Of a stretch of DNA of 64,000 nt, positions 7,970 to 16,231 are shown in pieces; the first letter of the stretch is position 1; the number at the start of each line of letters is the position of its first letter. The notes beneath the pieces are model-generated. The model saw only the letters and a program-made list of their open reading frames with translations, ran no database searches and was not told where the DNA came from. The translations under genes and the position numbers were made by a program. Where the stretch lies: the NCBI RefSeq assembly GCF_023283925.1, contig NZ_JAKIKX010000001.1:868001-932000 (forward strand), in the 5' to 3' direction. This stretch comes from Shewanella marisflavi. GTDB taxonomy: Bacteria > Pseudomonadota > Gammaproteobacteria > Enterobacterales > Shewanellaceae.

Positions 7970-8078
7970 TCACCTGAATTTGAATGATATTTAATTGATA
8001 TTTAATATTTTTAACGCCAATAAAAATAAAATGTGTACCAATTGGTGTATCTAAAATTTTAATTGCATGGGAATTGCG

Positions 8079-8471
8079 CTAAATGCGCGCAAACATCTTA
8101 TTAAAATTTTTGCCCTCCTGATGGAATCTTAGGTGACCTTTGCGATTCAGTTTAACCTTACCTGTAAACGGGTGAGTGATATAGCCCCATTGACCGAACC
8201 TGGAAAAGTACAGCACATAATCGATATCGACCCCATCCCACTGTGATTGAACTAGGACGTTTTCATCACAAGTATCGAGAGACTTTACTTGGATTCGATA
8301 AAATGAGTTCCCATCCGAAATAAGCAAGTCTGTCTTACTGCCATGGTCGGCCATAGGGAGAAACACTTCCCAACCATCCATCTGGAACCACGAGGCTGCA
8401 AGTGTTTCGAAAGAGATGCTTTTGTAAAATTTAGCGGTTTCGGGTTTAGCCTGAGTTTGTTTGATAGGCAT
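8079..8471 (-). CDS. Small PD-(D/E)xK nuclease-like protein
   Basis: A 130-residue protein with the layout of a minimal PD-(D/E)xK fold: SFETLAASWFQMDGWEVF (helix with Glu about 22), then GSKTDLLIS (Asp 48) and YRIQVKS (Gln 61 and Lys 63, the QxK variant of ExK). Such small proteins are grouped with PDDEXK families of unknown role in mobile elements. ATG 8471 is preceded by AGGA at 8 bases; a longer reading from 8516 lacks this. It is alone on the minus strand at the island edge, about 500 bp from hsdR and facing away. Palindromes upstream (8527-8582) may be its operators. DNA cleavage activity is inferred, not shown. Confidence 0.6.
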   Translation of the reverse strand: MPIKQTQAKPETAKFYKSISFETLAASWFQMDGWEVFLPMADHGSKTDLLISDGNSFYRIQVKSLDTCDENVLVQSQWDGVDIDYVLYFSRFGQWGYITHPFTGKVKLNRKGHLRFHQEGKNFNKMFARI

Positions 8472-8526
8472 AATTATGATCCTGAATTTATGCCACTTGT
8501 CTGCTATTGGCTGCATGACTAGGGCC

Positions 8527-8582
8527 GAAAGCTTCCACGTGGAAATGCTTTCAATCAGGATTCACAACTACTCCATGTGGAA
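8527..8582. promoter_or_regulatory. Palindromic operator-like pair
   Basis: TTCCACGTGGAA (8533-8544) is a perfect palindrome, lengthened by GAAAGC (8527-8532) and GCTTTC (8547-8552). A second copy, CTCCATGTGGAA, lies at 8571-8582, with centres 38 bp apart. Both lie 60-110 bp upstream of the small nuclease gene and far from hsdR, so they probably belong to the former. The binding protein is unknown. Confidence 0.5.
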
Positions 8583-8987
8583 TGTAGTCCATAGCAAAGC
8601 GGCCAAGCTTGGTTTTCGGACTTTTGCCCATACTACCCATTAATGCCAATTCAGTATATTTTACTGGTGAATCGCGTTCAGATATAACCTAGTTATTGCT
8701 TAGCCCTTTGTCAATTACTTGTGATTGCTTCAACTAATCATCTATTCAAATCTACCTAGCATAACTTCCGCGCAAGTTCGCGCAGGTACGTTAAGTGCTA
8801 TTGCTGTCTTATTCTTTTGTTACTAAAACCGCTAGCTAAAAATATGCTTAGCTTACCTTCGATGCCGGTAACTGTTTGTTCGACTTATCTTGATCCAAAT
8901 CCTGTGTTTTCTCACATCGTTGTGGCACAATCCTGAGAGGTATTAAACCGTCTGTAAGTGTTTGTTATCTTCTAAGAAGGACCTGGA
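8583..8987. other. Intergenic region upstream of hsdR
   Basis: No gene that I can support. It presumably contains the hsdR promoter. The only clear signal is AAGAAGGA at 8974-8981, the ribosome binding site of hsdR. Confidence 0.5.
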
Positions 8988-11453
8988 TTGACAATGAGCA
9001 TCAACAAAGCAAAACTGACTGAAACGGACATCATCACCAAATTCATTATGCCAGCCATTACCAGTGCGGGTTGGGATGATATGACGCAGATACGCCAAGA
9101 GGTGAAATTGCGTGATGGCAAGGTGATTGTACGTGGTCAATTAGGCGTCCGTAAGACCGTAAAGTCAGCCGATATAGTGCTCTATCATAAACCCAGTATG
9201 CCGCTTGCCGTTATCGAGGCGAAAGCCAATAAGCATGAAGTGGGTAAGGGGATGCAGCAAGGGCTAGATTATGCCCGTTTGCTAGAAGTGCCCTTCATCT
9301 TTGCATCAAACGGTGATGGCTTTATCTTTCACGATAAGACCAAGCTTGGAACGTCCGAAGAGCACAACCTAGAGTCCGAAATCCGTTTAGAAGATTTTCC
9401 ATCACCACAAGATTTATGGGCTAAATACTGTGCCTGGAAAGGTTATACCCAAGCGCAGCTTCCAATAATCAATCAAGAATACTATGACGACGGCAGTGGT
9501 AAACATCCTCGTTATTATCAACTGCAAGCTATCAATAAAACCGTAGAAGCAATTTCATCGGGTAAAGACCGCGTGCTATTGGTCATGGCTACTGGAACGG
9601 GTAAAACCTATACCGCATTTCAAATCATCTGGCGTTTATGGAAGTCTCGCGCGAAGAAACGTATTTTGTTCTTGGCCGACCGCAATATTCTGGTTGATCA
9701 AACCCGTATAAATGATTTTCAACCCTTTGAAACATCAATGACCAAGGTAACAGGTAGAACTGTTGACCCAGCCTATGAGATTCACTTAGCACTATATCAA
9801 GCGCTCACTGGCCCAGAAGAAAGCCAAAAAGCCTATAAACAAGTCGATCCAGACTTCTTTGATTTAATCATCATCGATGAGTGCCATAGAGGAAGCGCCG
9901 CTGACGATAGCGCCTGGCGTGAAATTCTCGAGTATTTCAAAAGTGCGACCCAAGTCGGATTAACGGCTACCCCCAAAGAAACTGAGGAAGTGTCAAATTC
10001 AGACTATTTCGGTGATCCTGTTTATACCTATTCATTAAAGGAAGGTATTGAAGATGGCTTCTTGGCACCCTACAAAGTTGTACGGGTAGATATAGATATC
10101 GATCTACAAGGCTGGAGGCCTACTAAAGGCCAAATTGATAACAATGGTGAAGTGATTGAAGATCGTATCTATAACCAAAAAGATTTCGACCGCACCATGG
10201 TTATTGATGAACGTACTCAGCTAGTGGCAGAGACCATTACTAACTACTTAAAGCGCACCGACCCCATGGCAAAAACCATAGTGTTCTGTAATGACATTGA
10301 CCATGCAGAGCGTATGCGCCGCGCGATTGCTAATCTCAACCCAGATCAGATGGCTAAAAGCGACAAGTACGTGATGAAAATTACAGGGGACGATGAAATA
10401 GGAAAAGCTCAGCTTGATAATTTTATAAACCCTAAGAAGGCCTATCCTGTCATTGCCACAACCTCAGAGCTCATGACAACTGGAGTCGATGCGAAAACCT
10501 GTAAGCTGGTGGTACTTGACCAAAATATTCAGTCAATGACGAAGTTTAAACAGATCATAGGTCGCGGCACCCGTATCGATGACAAATATGGCAAGCTTTG
10601 GTTTACCATTCTTGATTTCAAAAAGGCCACTGAGCTATTTGCTGACGAACGATTCGACGGCAGCCCCGAAAAAGTCATTAAAGTCACGCCGACCGATATT
10701 GAAGATGAAGATGTTGATATCGATACAATTGGCGATGAATTTCCTAGCGACGATACTGATATTTCTGATGAGGTGCCTGACGATACCATTAATGATTCCA
10801 TTGACGAAAATGACACTGGCAATGCTGGTTTTGACGATGGTGAATGGAGTGAGGGCGATGATGAGCCACGCAAAGTACATAAATACCGTGTATCAGGTGT
10901 TACTGTCAGTAAAGTTGCCGAGCGAGTGCAATATTATGATAGCGACGGCAAATTAGTTACCGAATCTTTTAAAGATTACACTCGAAAAACCATGGCGAAG
11001 CAGTTTGCTTCACTCGATGAGTTTGTAAAGCGCTGGAATGAATCTGACCGTAAACAAGCCATCATAGATGAGCTCGCCAACGAAGGTATCATCTGGCAAG
11101 CACTAGAGGAAGAAGTAGGCAAAGAGCTAGACCCCTTCGATATGATTTGTCATGTGGTTTACGGCCAACCACCATTAACGCGCAAGGAGCGCGCAAACAA
11201 CGTCAAAAAGCGTAATTATTTCACTAAATACTCTGAAACAGCGCAAGCCGTATTAGATAATCTTCTGGTAAAGTATGCCGACGTTGGCGTGCAAGAAATC
11301 GAGTCCATGCAAGTGCTTAAAGTGCAGCCATTTAACGAAATTGGAAGCTTAAGCGAAATCGTTAAAAAAGGCTTCGGTGGTAAAAAACAATACGAGCAAG
11401 CCATTAGTGAATTAGAAGCTGAGATTTATCAAATCCAACAGAAATCTGCTTAA
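8988..11453 (+). CDS. hsdR: Type I restriction enzyme, R (motor/nuclease) subunit, type IB-like
   Basis: An 821-residue restriction subunit of the EcoAI/EcoEI type by size and content. The nuclease motif Asp 62 ... Glu 77-x-Lys 79 (ADIVLYHK ... VIEAKAN) precedes a superfamily 2 motor with Walker A ATGTGKT (201-207), DECH (297-300) and TATP (326-329). A very acidic stretch (about 560-620, rich in Asp and Glu) precedes the C-terminal domain that contacts HsdM. It translocates DNA and cuts sites that HsdM has not methylated. The TTG at 8988 is spaced best from the ribosome binding site; ATG 8994 is the alternative. hsdM follows after 89 bp. Confidence 0.93.
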   Translation: MTMSINKAKLTETDIITKFIMPAITSAGWDDMTQIRQEVKLRDGKVIVRGQLGVRKTVKSADIVLYHKPSMPLAVIEAKANKHEVGKGMQQGLDYARLLEVPFIFASNGDGFIFHDKTKLGTSEEHNLESEIRLEDFPSPQDLWAKYCAWKGYTQAQLPIINQEYYDDGSGKHPRYYQLQAINKTVEAISSGKDRVLLVMATGTGKTYTAFQIIWRLWKSRAKKRILFLADRNILVDQTRINDFQPFETSMTKVTGRTVDPAYEIHLALYQALTGPEESQKAYKQVDPDFFDLIIIDECHRGSAADDSAWREILEYFKSATQVGLTATPKETEEVSNSDYFGDPVYTYSLKEGIEDGFLAPYKVVRVDIDIDLQGWRPTKGQIDNNGEVIEDRIYNQKDFDRTMVIDERTQLVAETITNYLKRTDPMAKTIVFCNDIDHAERMRRAIANLNPDQMAKSDKYVMKITGDDEIGKAQLDNFINPKKAYPVIATTSELMTTGVDAKTCKLVVLDQNIQSMTKFKQIIGRGTRIDDKYGKLWFTILDFKKATELFADERFDGSPEKVIKVTPTDIEDEDVDIDTIGDEFPSDDTDISDEVPDDTINDSIDENDTGNAGFDDGEWSEGDDEPRKVHKYRVSGVTVSKVAERVQYYDSDGKLVTESFKDYTRKTMAKQFASLDEFVKRWNESDRKQAIIDELANEGIIWQALEEEVGKELDPFDMICHVVYGQPPLTRKERANNVKKRNYFTKYSETAQAVLDNLLVKYADVGVQEIESMQVLKVQPFNEIGSLSEIVKKGFGGKKQYEQAISELEAEIYQIQQKSA

Positions 11454-11542
11454 CATTACAGCAGGTAAAGCGCCAACCAAAGTCGATATTTTATAGGGCT
11501 GATTAACCACTAACTCAGCCAGTTTTTAAATAAGAGAATACT

Positions 11543-13252
11543 ATGTCAATCAGTTCAGTTATCAAATCTATCCAAGATATTATGCGTAAAGATGCCGGTG
11601 TCGATGGCGATGCCCAGCGTCTGGGGCAAATGTCATGGTTGCTCTTCTTAAAAGTGTTTGATGCCCAGGAGGAAGAGTTAGAGCTTGAACTGGATGATTA
11701 CCGAGAGCCAATCCCAAGCCAATACCTATGGCGCAATTGGGCGGCAGATAGCCAGGGCATTACCGGCGATGAACTACTTGAGTTTGTTAACGATGACCTA
11801 TTCCCAACACTGAAAAACTTAACCGTACCAAGCGATACCAACCCTCGCGGTTTTGTGGTGAAAGAAGCCTTTAGTGATGCCTTCAACTACATGAAAAATG
11901 GCACACTGCTTCGCCAGGTGATTAACAAGCTCAACGAAATCGACTTTACTGACTCTAAAGAACGTCACCTGTTTGGTGATATCTACGAGCAAATCCTACG
12001 CGACCTGCAAAGTGCAGGTAACGCGGGTGAGTTCTATACCCCTCGCGCGGTGACTCGCTTTATCGTCAATCGTCTTGACCCTAAACTGGGTGAGCAGATT
12101 ATGGATCCCGCCTGCGGTACGGGCGGATTCCTGGCTTGCTCGTTCGATCACGTCAAAGATAACTACGTAAAGAGCGCTAGCGACCACCAAACACTGCAAA
12201 AGCAAATTCATGGTGTAGAGAAGAAACAGCTTCCACACTTACTGTGCATCACCAATATGATGCTCCACGGCATCGAAGTCCCTGTACAAATCAAACACGG
12301 CAATACGCTTAACAAGCCGCTTTCAAACTGGGACAGCAATATCAATGTGATTGCGACTAACCCACCGTTTGGCGGCACAGAAGAGGACGGGATTGAAAAG
12401 AACTTCCCTGCCGAAATGCAAACTCGTGAAACGGCTGATCTATTCTTGCAGCTTATTGTGGAAGTATTGGATAAAGATGGTCGCGCTGGCGTGGTGTTGC
12501 CAGATGGCACACTGTTTGGTGAAGGAGTTAAGAGTAAGATTAAAGAAAAGCTCACCGACGAGTGTAACCTGCACACAATTGTTCGTTTACCAAATGGCGT
12601 TTTTAATCCATATACAGGGATTAAAACCAATATCCTATTCTTCACCAAAGGCCAACCAACACAAAATATCTGGGTATATGAGCATCCTTATCCCGAAGGC
12701 ACTAAGAGCTACAGTAAAACTAAGCCGATGAAGTTTGATGAGTTCCAGCAAGAGATAGAGTGGTGGGGAGATGAGGCTACAGGCTTCGCAGAGCGTCAGG
12801 AAAATCAGTTTGCATGGAAGGTAGACTTTCAGGCTATGAAAGACGATGCCAACATGAAAGCAGAACCACATCGTCAAAAAGCCATAGAATTTAAGCAGCA
12901 AGAAGATCTACTGAAGTACGATATTGCGAGCTTGAAGGAACGGCGGACAAAGGAACAACTGGATGACAAGCAATTAGAACATATTGAAAAAGAAATTAAA
13001 TCTTTGCAAAAGAAGGCTAAAAAAGCGTCTGAGTCAGCTAAGGCTGAAGAAAAATCAGCAAGCGATATCTATTACGCCATTTTCAATTTTGATTTTAAAA
13101 ATCCATATCAGGACGAAGTAGCCAGCCATGACCCTGAAGAGTTGCTGGCGAGCTATCAACAACAGCAACAAGACATTAAAGCACTCCGTGACCAACTGAA
13201 AGGCATTCTTGGTGATGCTCTTAGCTCTGCTGTGAAAAGTGGAGAGCAATAA
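11543..13252 (+). CDS. hsdM: Type I restriction enzyme, M (adenine methyltransferase) subunit
   Basis: A 569-residue N6-adenine DNA methyltransferase. The SAM-binding motif DPACGTGGF (188-196) and the catalytic NPPF (273-276) are intact, following the helical N-terminal HsdM domain with the GEFYTPRAV signature (162-170). The C-terminal part (about 425-500) is a long charged coiled coil (KQQEDLLKYDIASLKERR and so on), as found in type IB M subunits. It works with HsdS to protect host sites and with HsdR and HsdS to restrict. Its stop overlaps the hsdS start (TAATG), implying coupled translation. Confidence 0.95.
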   Translation: MSISSVIKSIQDIMRKDAGVDGDAQRLGQMSWLLFLKVFDAQEEELELELDDYREPIPSQYLWRNWAADSQGITGDELLEFVNDDLFPTLKNLTVPSDTNPRGFVVKEAFSDAFNYMKNGTLLRQVINKLNEIDFTDSKERHLFGDIYEQILRDLQSAGNAGEFYTPRAVTRFIVNRLDPKLGEQIMDPACGTGGFLACSFDHVKDNYVKSASDHQTLQKQIHGVEKKQLPHLLCITNMMLHGIEVPVQIKHGNTLNKPLSNWDSNINVIATNPPFGGTEEDGIEKNFPAEMQTRETADLFLQLIVEVLDKDGRAGVVLPDGTLFGEGVKSKIKEKLTDECNLHTIVRLPNGVFNPYTGIKTNILFFTKGQPTQNIWVYEHPYPEGTKSYSKTKPMKFDEFQQEIEWWGDEATGFAERQENQFAWKVDFQAMKDDANMKAEPHRQKAIEFKQQEDLLKYDIASLKERRTKEQLDDKQLEHIEKEIKSLQKKAKKASESAKAEEKSASDIYYAIFNFDFKNPYQDEVASHDPEELLASYQQQQQDIKALRDQLKGILGDALSSAVKSGEQ

Positions 13253-15066
13253 TGGCTGTGGACCAATCTCCTATGAATAAGTTAATTACCGAACATCTTG
13301 ATATTTGGACTTCAGCAGTTAAGACCAAATCAACCTCTGGACGCGGTAGCAGCAAGAAGCTAGAGCTTTACGGTGTTAAAAAGCTGCGAGAGCTAATTCT
13401 GGAGTTGGCTGTGCGAGGAAAGCTTGTTCCTCAAGATCCTAATGATGAGCCTGCTTCTATGTTGCTTGAGCGTATCGCGCAAGAAAAGGCTCAATTGGTA
13501 AAAGAAAAGAAGATTAAAAAGCCTAAAACACTTCAAACTCTGTCATCAGAGAGTCTTCCGAGACTTCCTGAAAGCTGGACTTGGTCCCACATGCAAGATA
13601 TCACCGAGTATGTGCAACGAGGGAAAGGCCCAAAGTATGCGGAAGAAGGTAGTGTTCGAGTCATATCTCAAAAGTGCGTGCAAAATTCTGGATTTGATAT
13701 TGAACCAGCTAGATATATAGAAGAAGAAAGCTTGAAGAAGTATCAAGATGAGCGCTTTTTGAAAGAAAACGATCTACTATGGAATTCAACTGGAACAGGT
13801 ACTGTTGGTCGAGTTAATGTCCTACCAAGTATCAAGCAAAAGTCTCTTGTTGCTGACTCTCATGTGACCGTTGTAAGACCTCTTATTATGAATAGTCGAT
13901 ATATTTGGTGCATTCTTATGGCTCCTGGAGTTCAAGCGAGAATCGACCCTTTTCATGAACAATCTTTAGTATCAGGTTCAACCAAACAAGTAGAATTAAA
14001 TACAAGCTCTGTAGTTACGTTGCCTATACCAGTTGCTCCAATCGCTGAACAACACCGTATCGACGCCAAAGTCGATGAGCTAATGGCGCTTTGCGACCAG
14101 CTAGAGCAACAAACCGAAGCCAGTATCGAAGCGCATCAAGTGCTGGTAACGACTCTGTTGGACACACTCACCAACTCTGCCAATGCTGACGAGTTGATGC
14201 AAAACTGGGCGCGAATCAGCGAGCATTTCGATACCTTATTCACCACTGAAGAGAGTATCGACCAGCTCAAGCAAACCATTCTACAATTGGCGGTGATGGG
14301 TAAGTTGGTTCCACAAGATCCAAGTGATGAACCTGCGGCTGAGTTACTGAAAAGAATTGCGGAAGAAAAAGCACAGTTAGTCAAAGAGAAGAAAATCAAA
14401 AAGGAAAAAGTGCTACCGCCGATTTCTGAAGATGAAAAGCCGTTTACTCTGCCTAGTGGATGGGAGTGGTGTCGTGTTGGCTCAATTTCTAACTTAAAAG
14501 GTGGATTTGCTTTTAAGAGCAAAGACTTCGTTACAAATAGTATCTACCAGGTAATCAGAATGGGAAACATTCGTCCTGATAACTTGAGGCTAAGTGAATC
14601 CCCAGCATATATACCTCAGCAAATAGCCGAGGAGGCTAAAGATTATAAACTTGTATCAGGTGACATTTTATTAACCATGACGGGTACTAAAGGAAAAAGA
14701 GATTATCTGTATTCTTTACTAATTAATGAGAAGGATATTGTAAGTAATCAGCTATTTCTAAATCAGCGGCTATGCAATATACAACCTATATTTGTGGCAC
14801 CTAGCTTCGTTAATATGGTAATAAAAGCAGATATAGTCTTAGATGCTATTTTTACTAAATCCACAGGCACAGCAAATCAAGCAAATATCGGTATGGATGC
14901 AATCAAGAACTGGGTTTTACCAGTAGCTCCATTAGCTGAGCAGCATCGAATTAATGATATGGTCAACGAACTTATGGATGTATGTGATCATATTAAAACT
15001 CGGTTAGTTGATTTACAGGCTACCCAATTGAAGCTAACTGACACTATTATTGAACAGGCTGTGTAG
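13252..15066 (+). CDS. hsdS: Type I restriction enzyme, S (specificity) subunit
   Basis: A 604-residue specificity subunit with two target recognition domains (about 100-270 and 390-560), each recognising one half of a bipartite site. Internal duplication is clear: ELAVRGKLVPQDPNDEP near residue 50 recurs as QLAVMGKLVPQDPSDEP near residue 350, and the helix start IAEQHRIDAKVDELM recurs as LAEQHRINDMVNELM at the end. The length is near that of type IB HsdS proteins and well above the usual 400-470 of type IA. The recognition domains are AT-rich compared with the conserved parts, as expected for exchanged cassettes. The DNA target cannot be read from sequence. Confidence 0.93.
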   Translation: MAVDQSPMNKLITEHLDIWTSAVKTKSTSGRGSSKKLELYGVKKLRELILELAVRGKLVPQDPNDEPASMLLERIAQEKAQLVKEKKIKKPKTLQTLSSESLPRLPESWTWSHMQDITEYVQRGKGPKYAEEGSVRVISQKCVQNSGFDIEPARYIEEESLKKYQDERFLKENDLLWNSTGTGTVGRVNVLPSIKQKSLVADSHVTVVRPLIMNSRYIWCILMAPGVQARIDPFHEQSLVSGSTKQVELNTSSVVTLPIPVAPIAEQHRIDAKVDELMALCDQLEQQTEASIEAHQVLVTTLLDTLTNSANADELMQNWARISEHFDTLFTTEESIDQLKQTILQLAVMGKLVPQDPSDEPAAELLKRIAEEKAQLVKEKKIKKEKVLPPISEDEKPFTLPSGWEWCRVGSISNLKGGFAFKSKDFVTNSIYQVIRMGNIRPDNLRLSESPAYIPQQIAEEAKDYKLVSGDILLTMTGTKGKRDYLYSLLINEKDIVSNQLFLNQRLCNIQPIFVAPSFVNMVIKADIVLDAIFTKSTGTANQANIGMDAIKNWVLPVAPLAEQHRINDMVNELMDVCDHIKTRLVDLQATQLKLTDTIIEQAV

Positions 15067-15068
15067 TC

Positions 15069-16064
15069 ATGAGCCTATACAATATCGCCAATAAAAACCT
15101 CACCGCACTGACACCAACCACCTTTGCAGCCGAAGGGCTGCAAGAACGGCACGATTTACAAGAAGCGCTGAAAGGCTGTATTGATGCCATCGCACCTGAT
15201 TGTTTGGTGATATCAGAAGAGTTTTCAGACTGGGAAGACAGCCGTCGCCGTATCGACCTGTTAGCCATCGACAAGAATGCCAACTTAGTCGTCATCGAGC
15301 TTAAACGGGATGAAATCGGTGCGCATATGGAACTTCAAGCGCTACGCTATGCCGCAATGATCTCTACCATGACTTTCGATAAAGCATGTGACTACTATGC
15401 CCAGTACCTGAAGAAAGAAGGTCAAGAGATTGATGCCCACGAAGCCATTCTGGAGTTTGTTGATCTTGATGAAAACAGCTTGGATGACTTTGGTAACGAT
15501 GTTCGAATCGTTCTAGCCTCAGCAGACTTCGGTAAAGAACTCACCACTTCTGTCTTGTGGTTGCGTGACAAAGGCATCGATATCAGTTGTGTGCGCCTCA
15601 CACCCTACCGTTTCAAAGAAGATGTACTGATCAATGCTGAACAGATCATCCCTGTACCCGAGGTGGAAGAGTACCAGGTGAAGTTCCGAGAAAAGCGGGC
15701 TGAGCAACGGAGTAGTCAGGCTGGGGGGCGTGATTATTCTCGATTTATGTATAGAGGGCAGGTGTACAACAAAAGAAACCTCGCTTTGGCGTTACTGACT
15801 GATTGGATTAAAGCTCATAATCCAAATGCTCTTTCCGATTTATTTGAGGTATTTGGGAAGGGGATTCATCGTAGAATAGCCTTGTCTGTAGCAGACATCA
15901 GTGATGGGCAAATAAAGCGATATCATATCAGTGATGATGACCTCATAGAGCTTGACTCTGGTGAAGTAATTGCCATATCTAATCAATGGAGTATTGGTAG
16001 CATTACTCGTTTAATAGAGTTGGTTAGGCAGTATGGTTTTGAAGTCATTAAAGCTGATATCTAA
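15069..16064 (+). CDS. DUF91/NucS-like PD-(D/E)xK nuclease encoded with the restriction system
   Basis: A 331-residue protein. The N-terminal half carries a nuclease core: RRRIDLLAID (Asp 63), VVIELKRDE (Glu 77, Lys 79) and a following helix QALRYAAMIS, the pattern of DUF91/NucS-type endonucleases. The C-terminal part (about 230-331) has no motif I recognise. It starts 2 bases after the hsdS stop and so belongs to the hsd operon. It is an extra subunit not needed for classical type I restriction; it may clean up foreign DNA fragments or act as a separate defence. Activity is inferred from the motif. Confidence 0.75.
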   Translation: MSLYNIANKNLTALTPTTFAAEGLQERHDLQEALKGCIDAIAPDCLVISEEFSDWEDSRRRIDLLAIDKNANLVVIELKRDEIGAHMELQALRYAAMISTMTFDKACDYYAQYLKKEGQEIDAHEAILEFVDLDENSLDDFGNDVRIVLASADFGKELTTSVLWLRDKGIDISCVRLTPYRFKEDVLINAEQIIPVPEVEEYQVKFREKRAEQRSSQAGGRDYSRFMYRGQVYNKRNLALALLTDWIKAHNPNALSDLFEVFGKGIHRRIALSVADISDGQIKRYHISDDDLIELDSGEVIAISNQWSIGSITRLIELVRQYGFEVIKADI

Positions 16065-16167
16065 CACTTAAGACAAAAGACGCATTTAGGAAAAGTATCC
16101 ATGGTTGGATTAGGTGATATTGAGGCATTCTTTTCATCAATAAAACGCTTCAAGAAGTGGAAATCCT

Positions 16168-16180
16168 TAACTTGAAGTTA
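16168..16180. promoter_or_regulatory. Short palindrome between the nuclease gene and the CHAT operon
   Basis: TAACTT-G-AAGTTA, a perfect 13-base inverted repeat with a one-base centre, 52 bp before the proposed CHAT start. It could be an operator for that operon. The 165-bp gap has no clear terminator and no convincing sigma-70 promoter that I can see. Confidence 0.3.
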
Positions 16181-16231
16181 TTGCGTGTTATTAGGTTTTT
16201 GTAACGTACAGTGTCTTTCGAGCGTGTTGTT

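Noticed and set aside
8461..8643. 60-codon plus-strand ORF upstream of hsdR
   Set aside because: It covers the start of the minus-strand nuclease gene and its palindromic operators and shows no coding features.
16101..16175. 24-codon ORF between the DUF91 gene and the CHAT operon
   Set aside because: Very short, with no clear ribosome binding site and no support other than an open frame.
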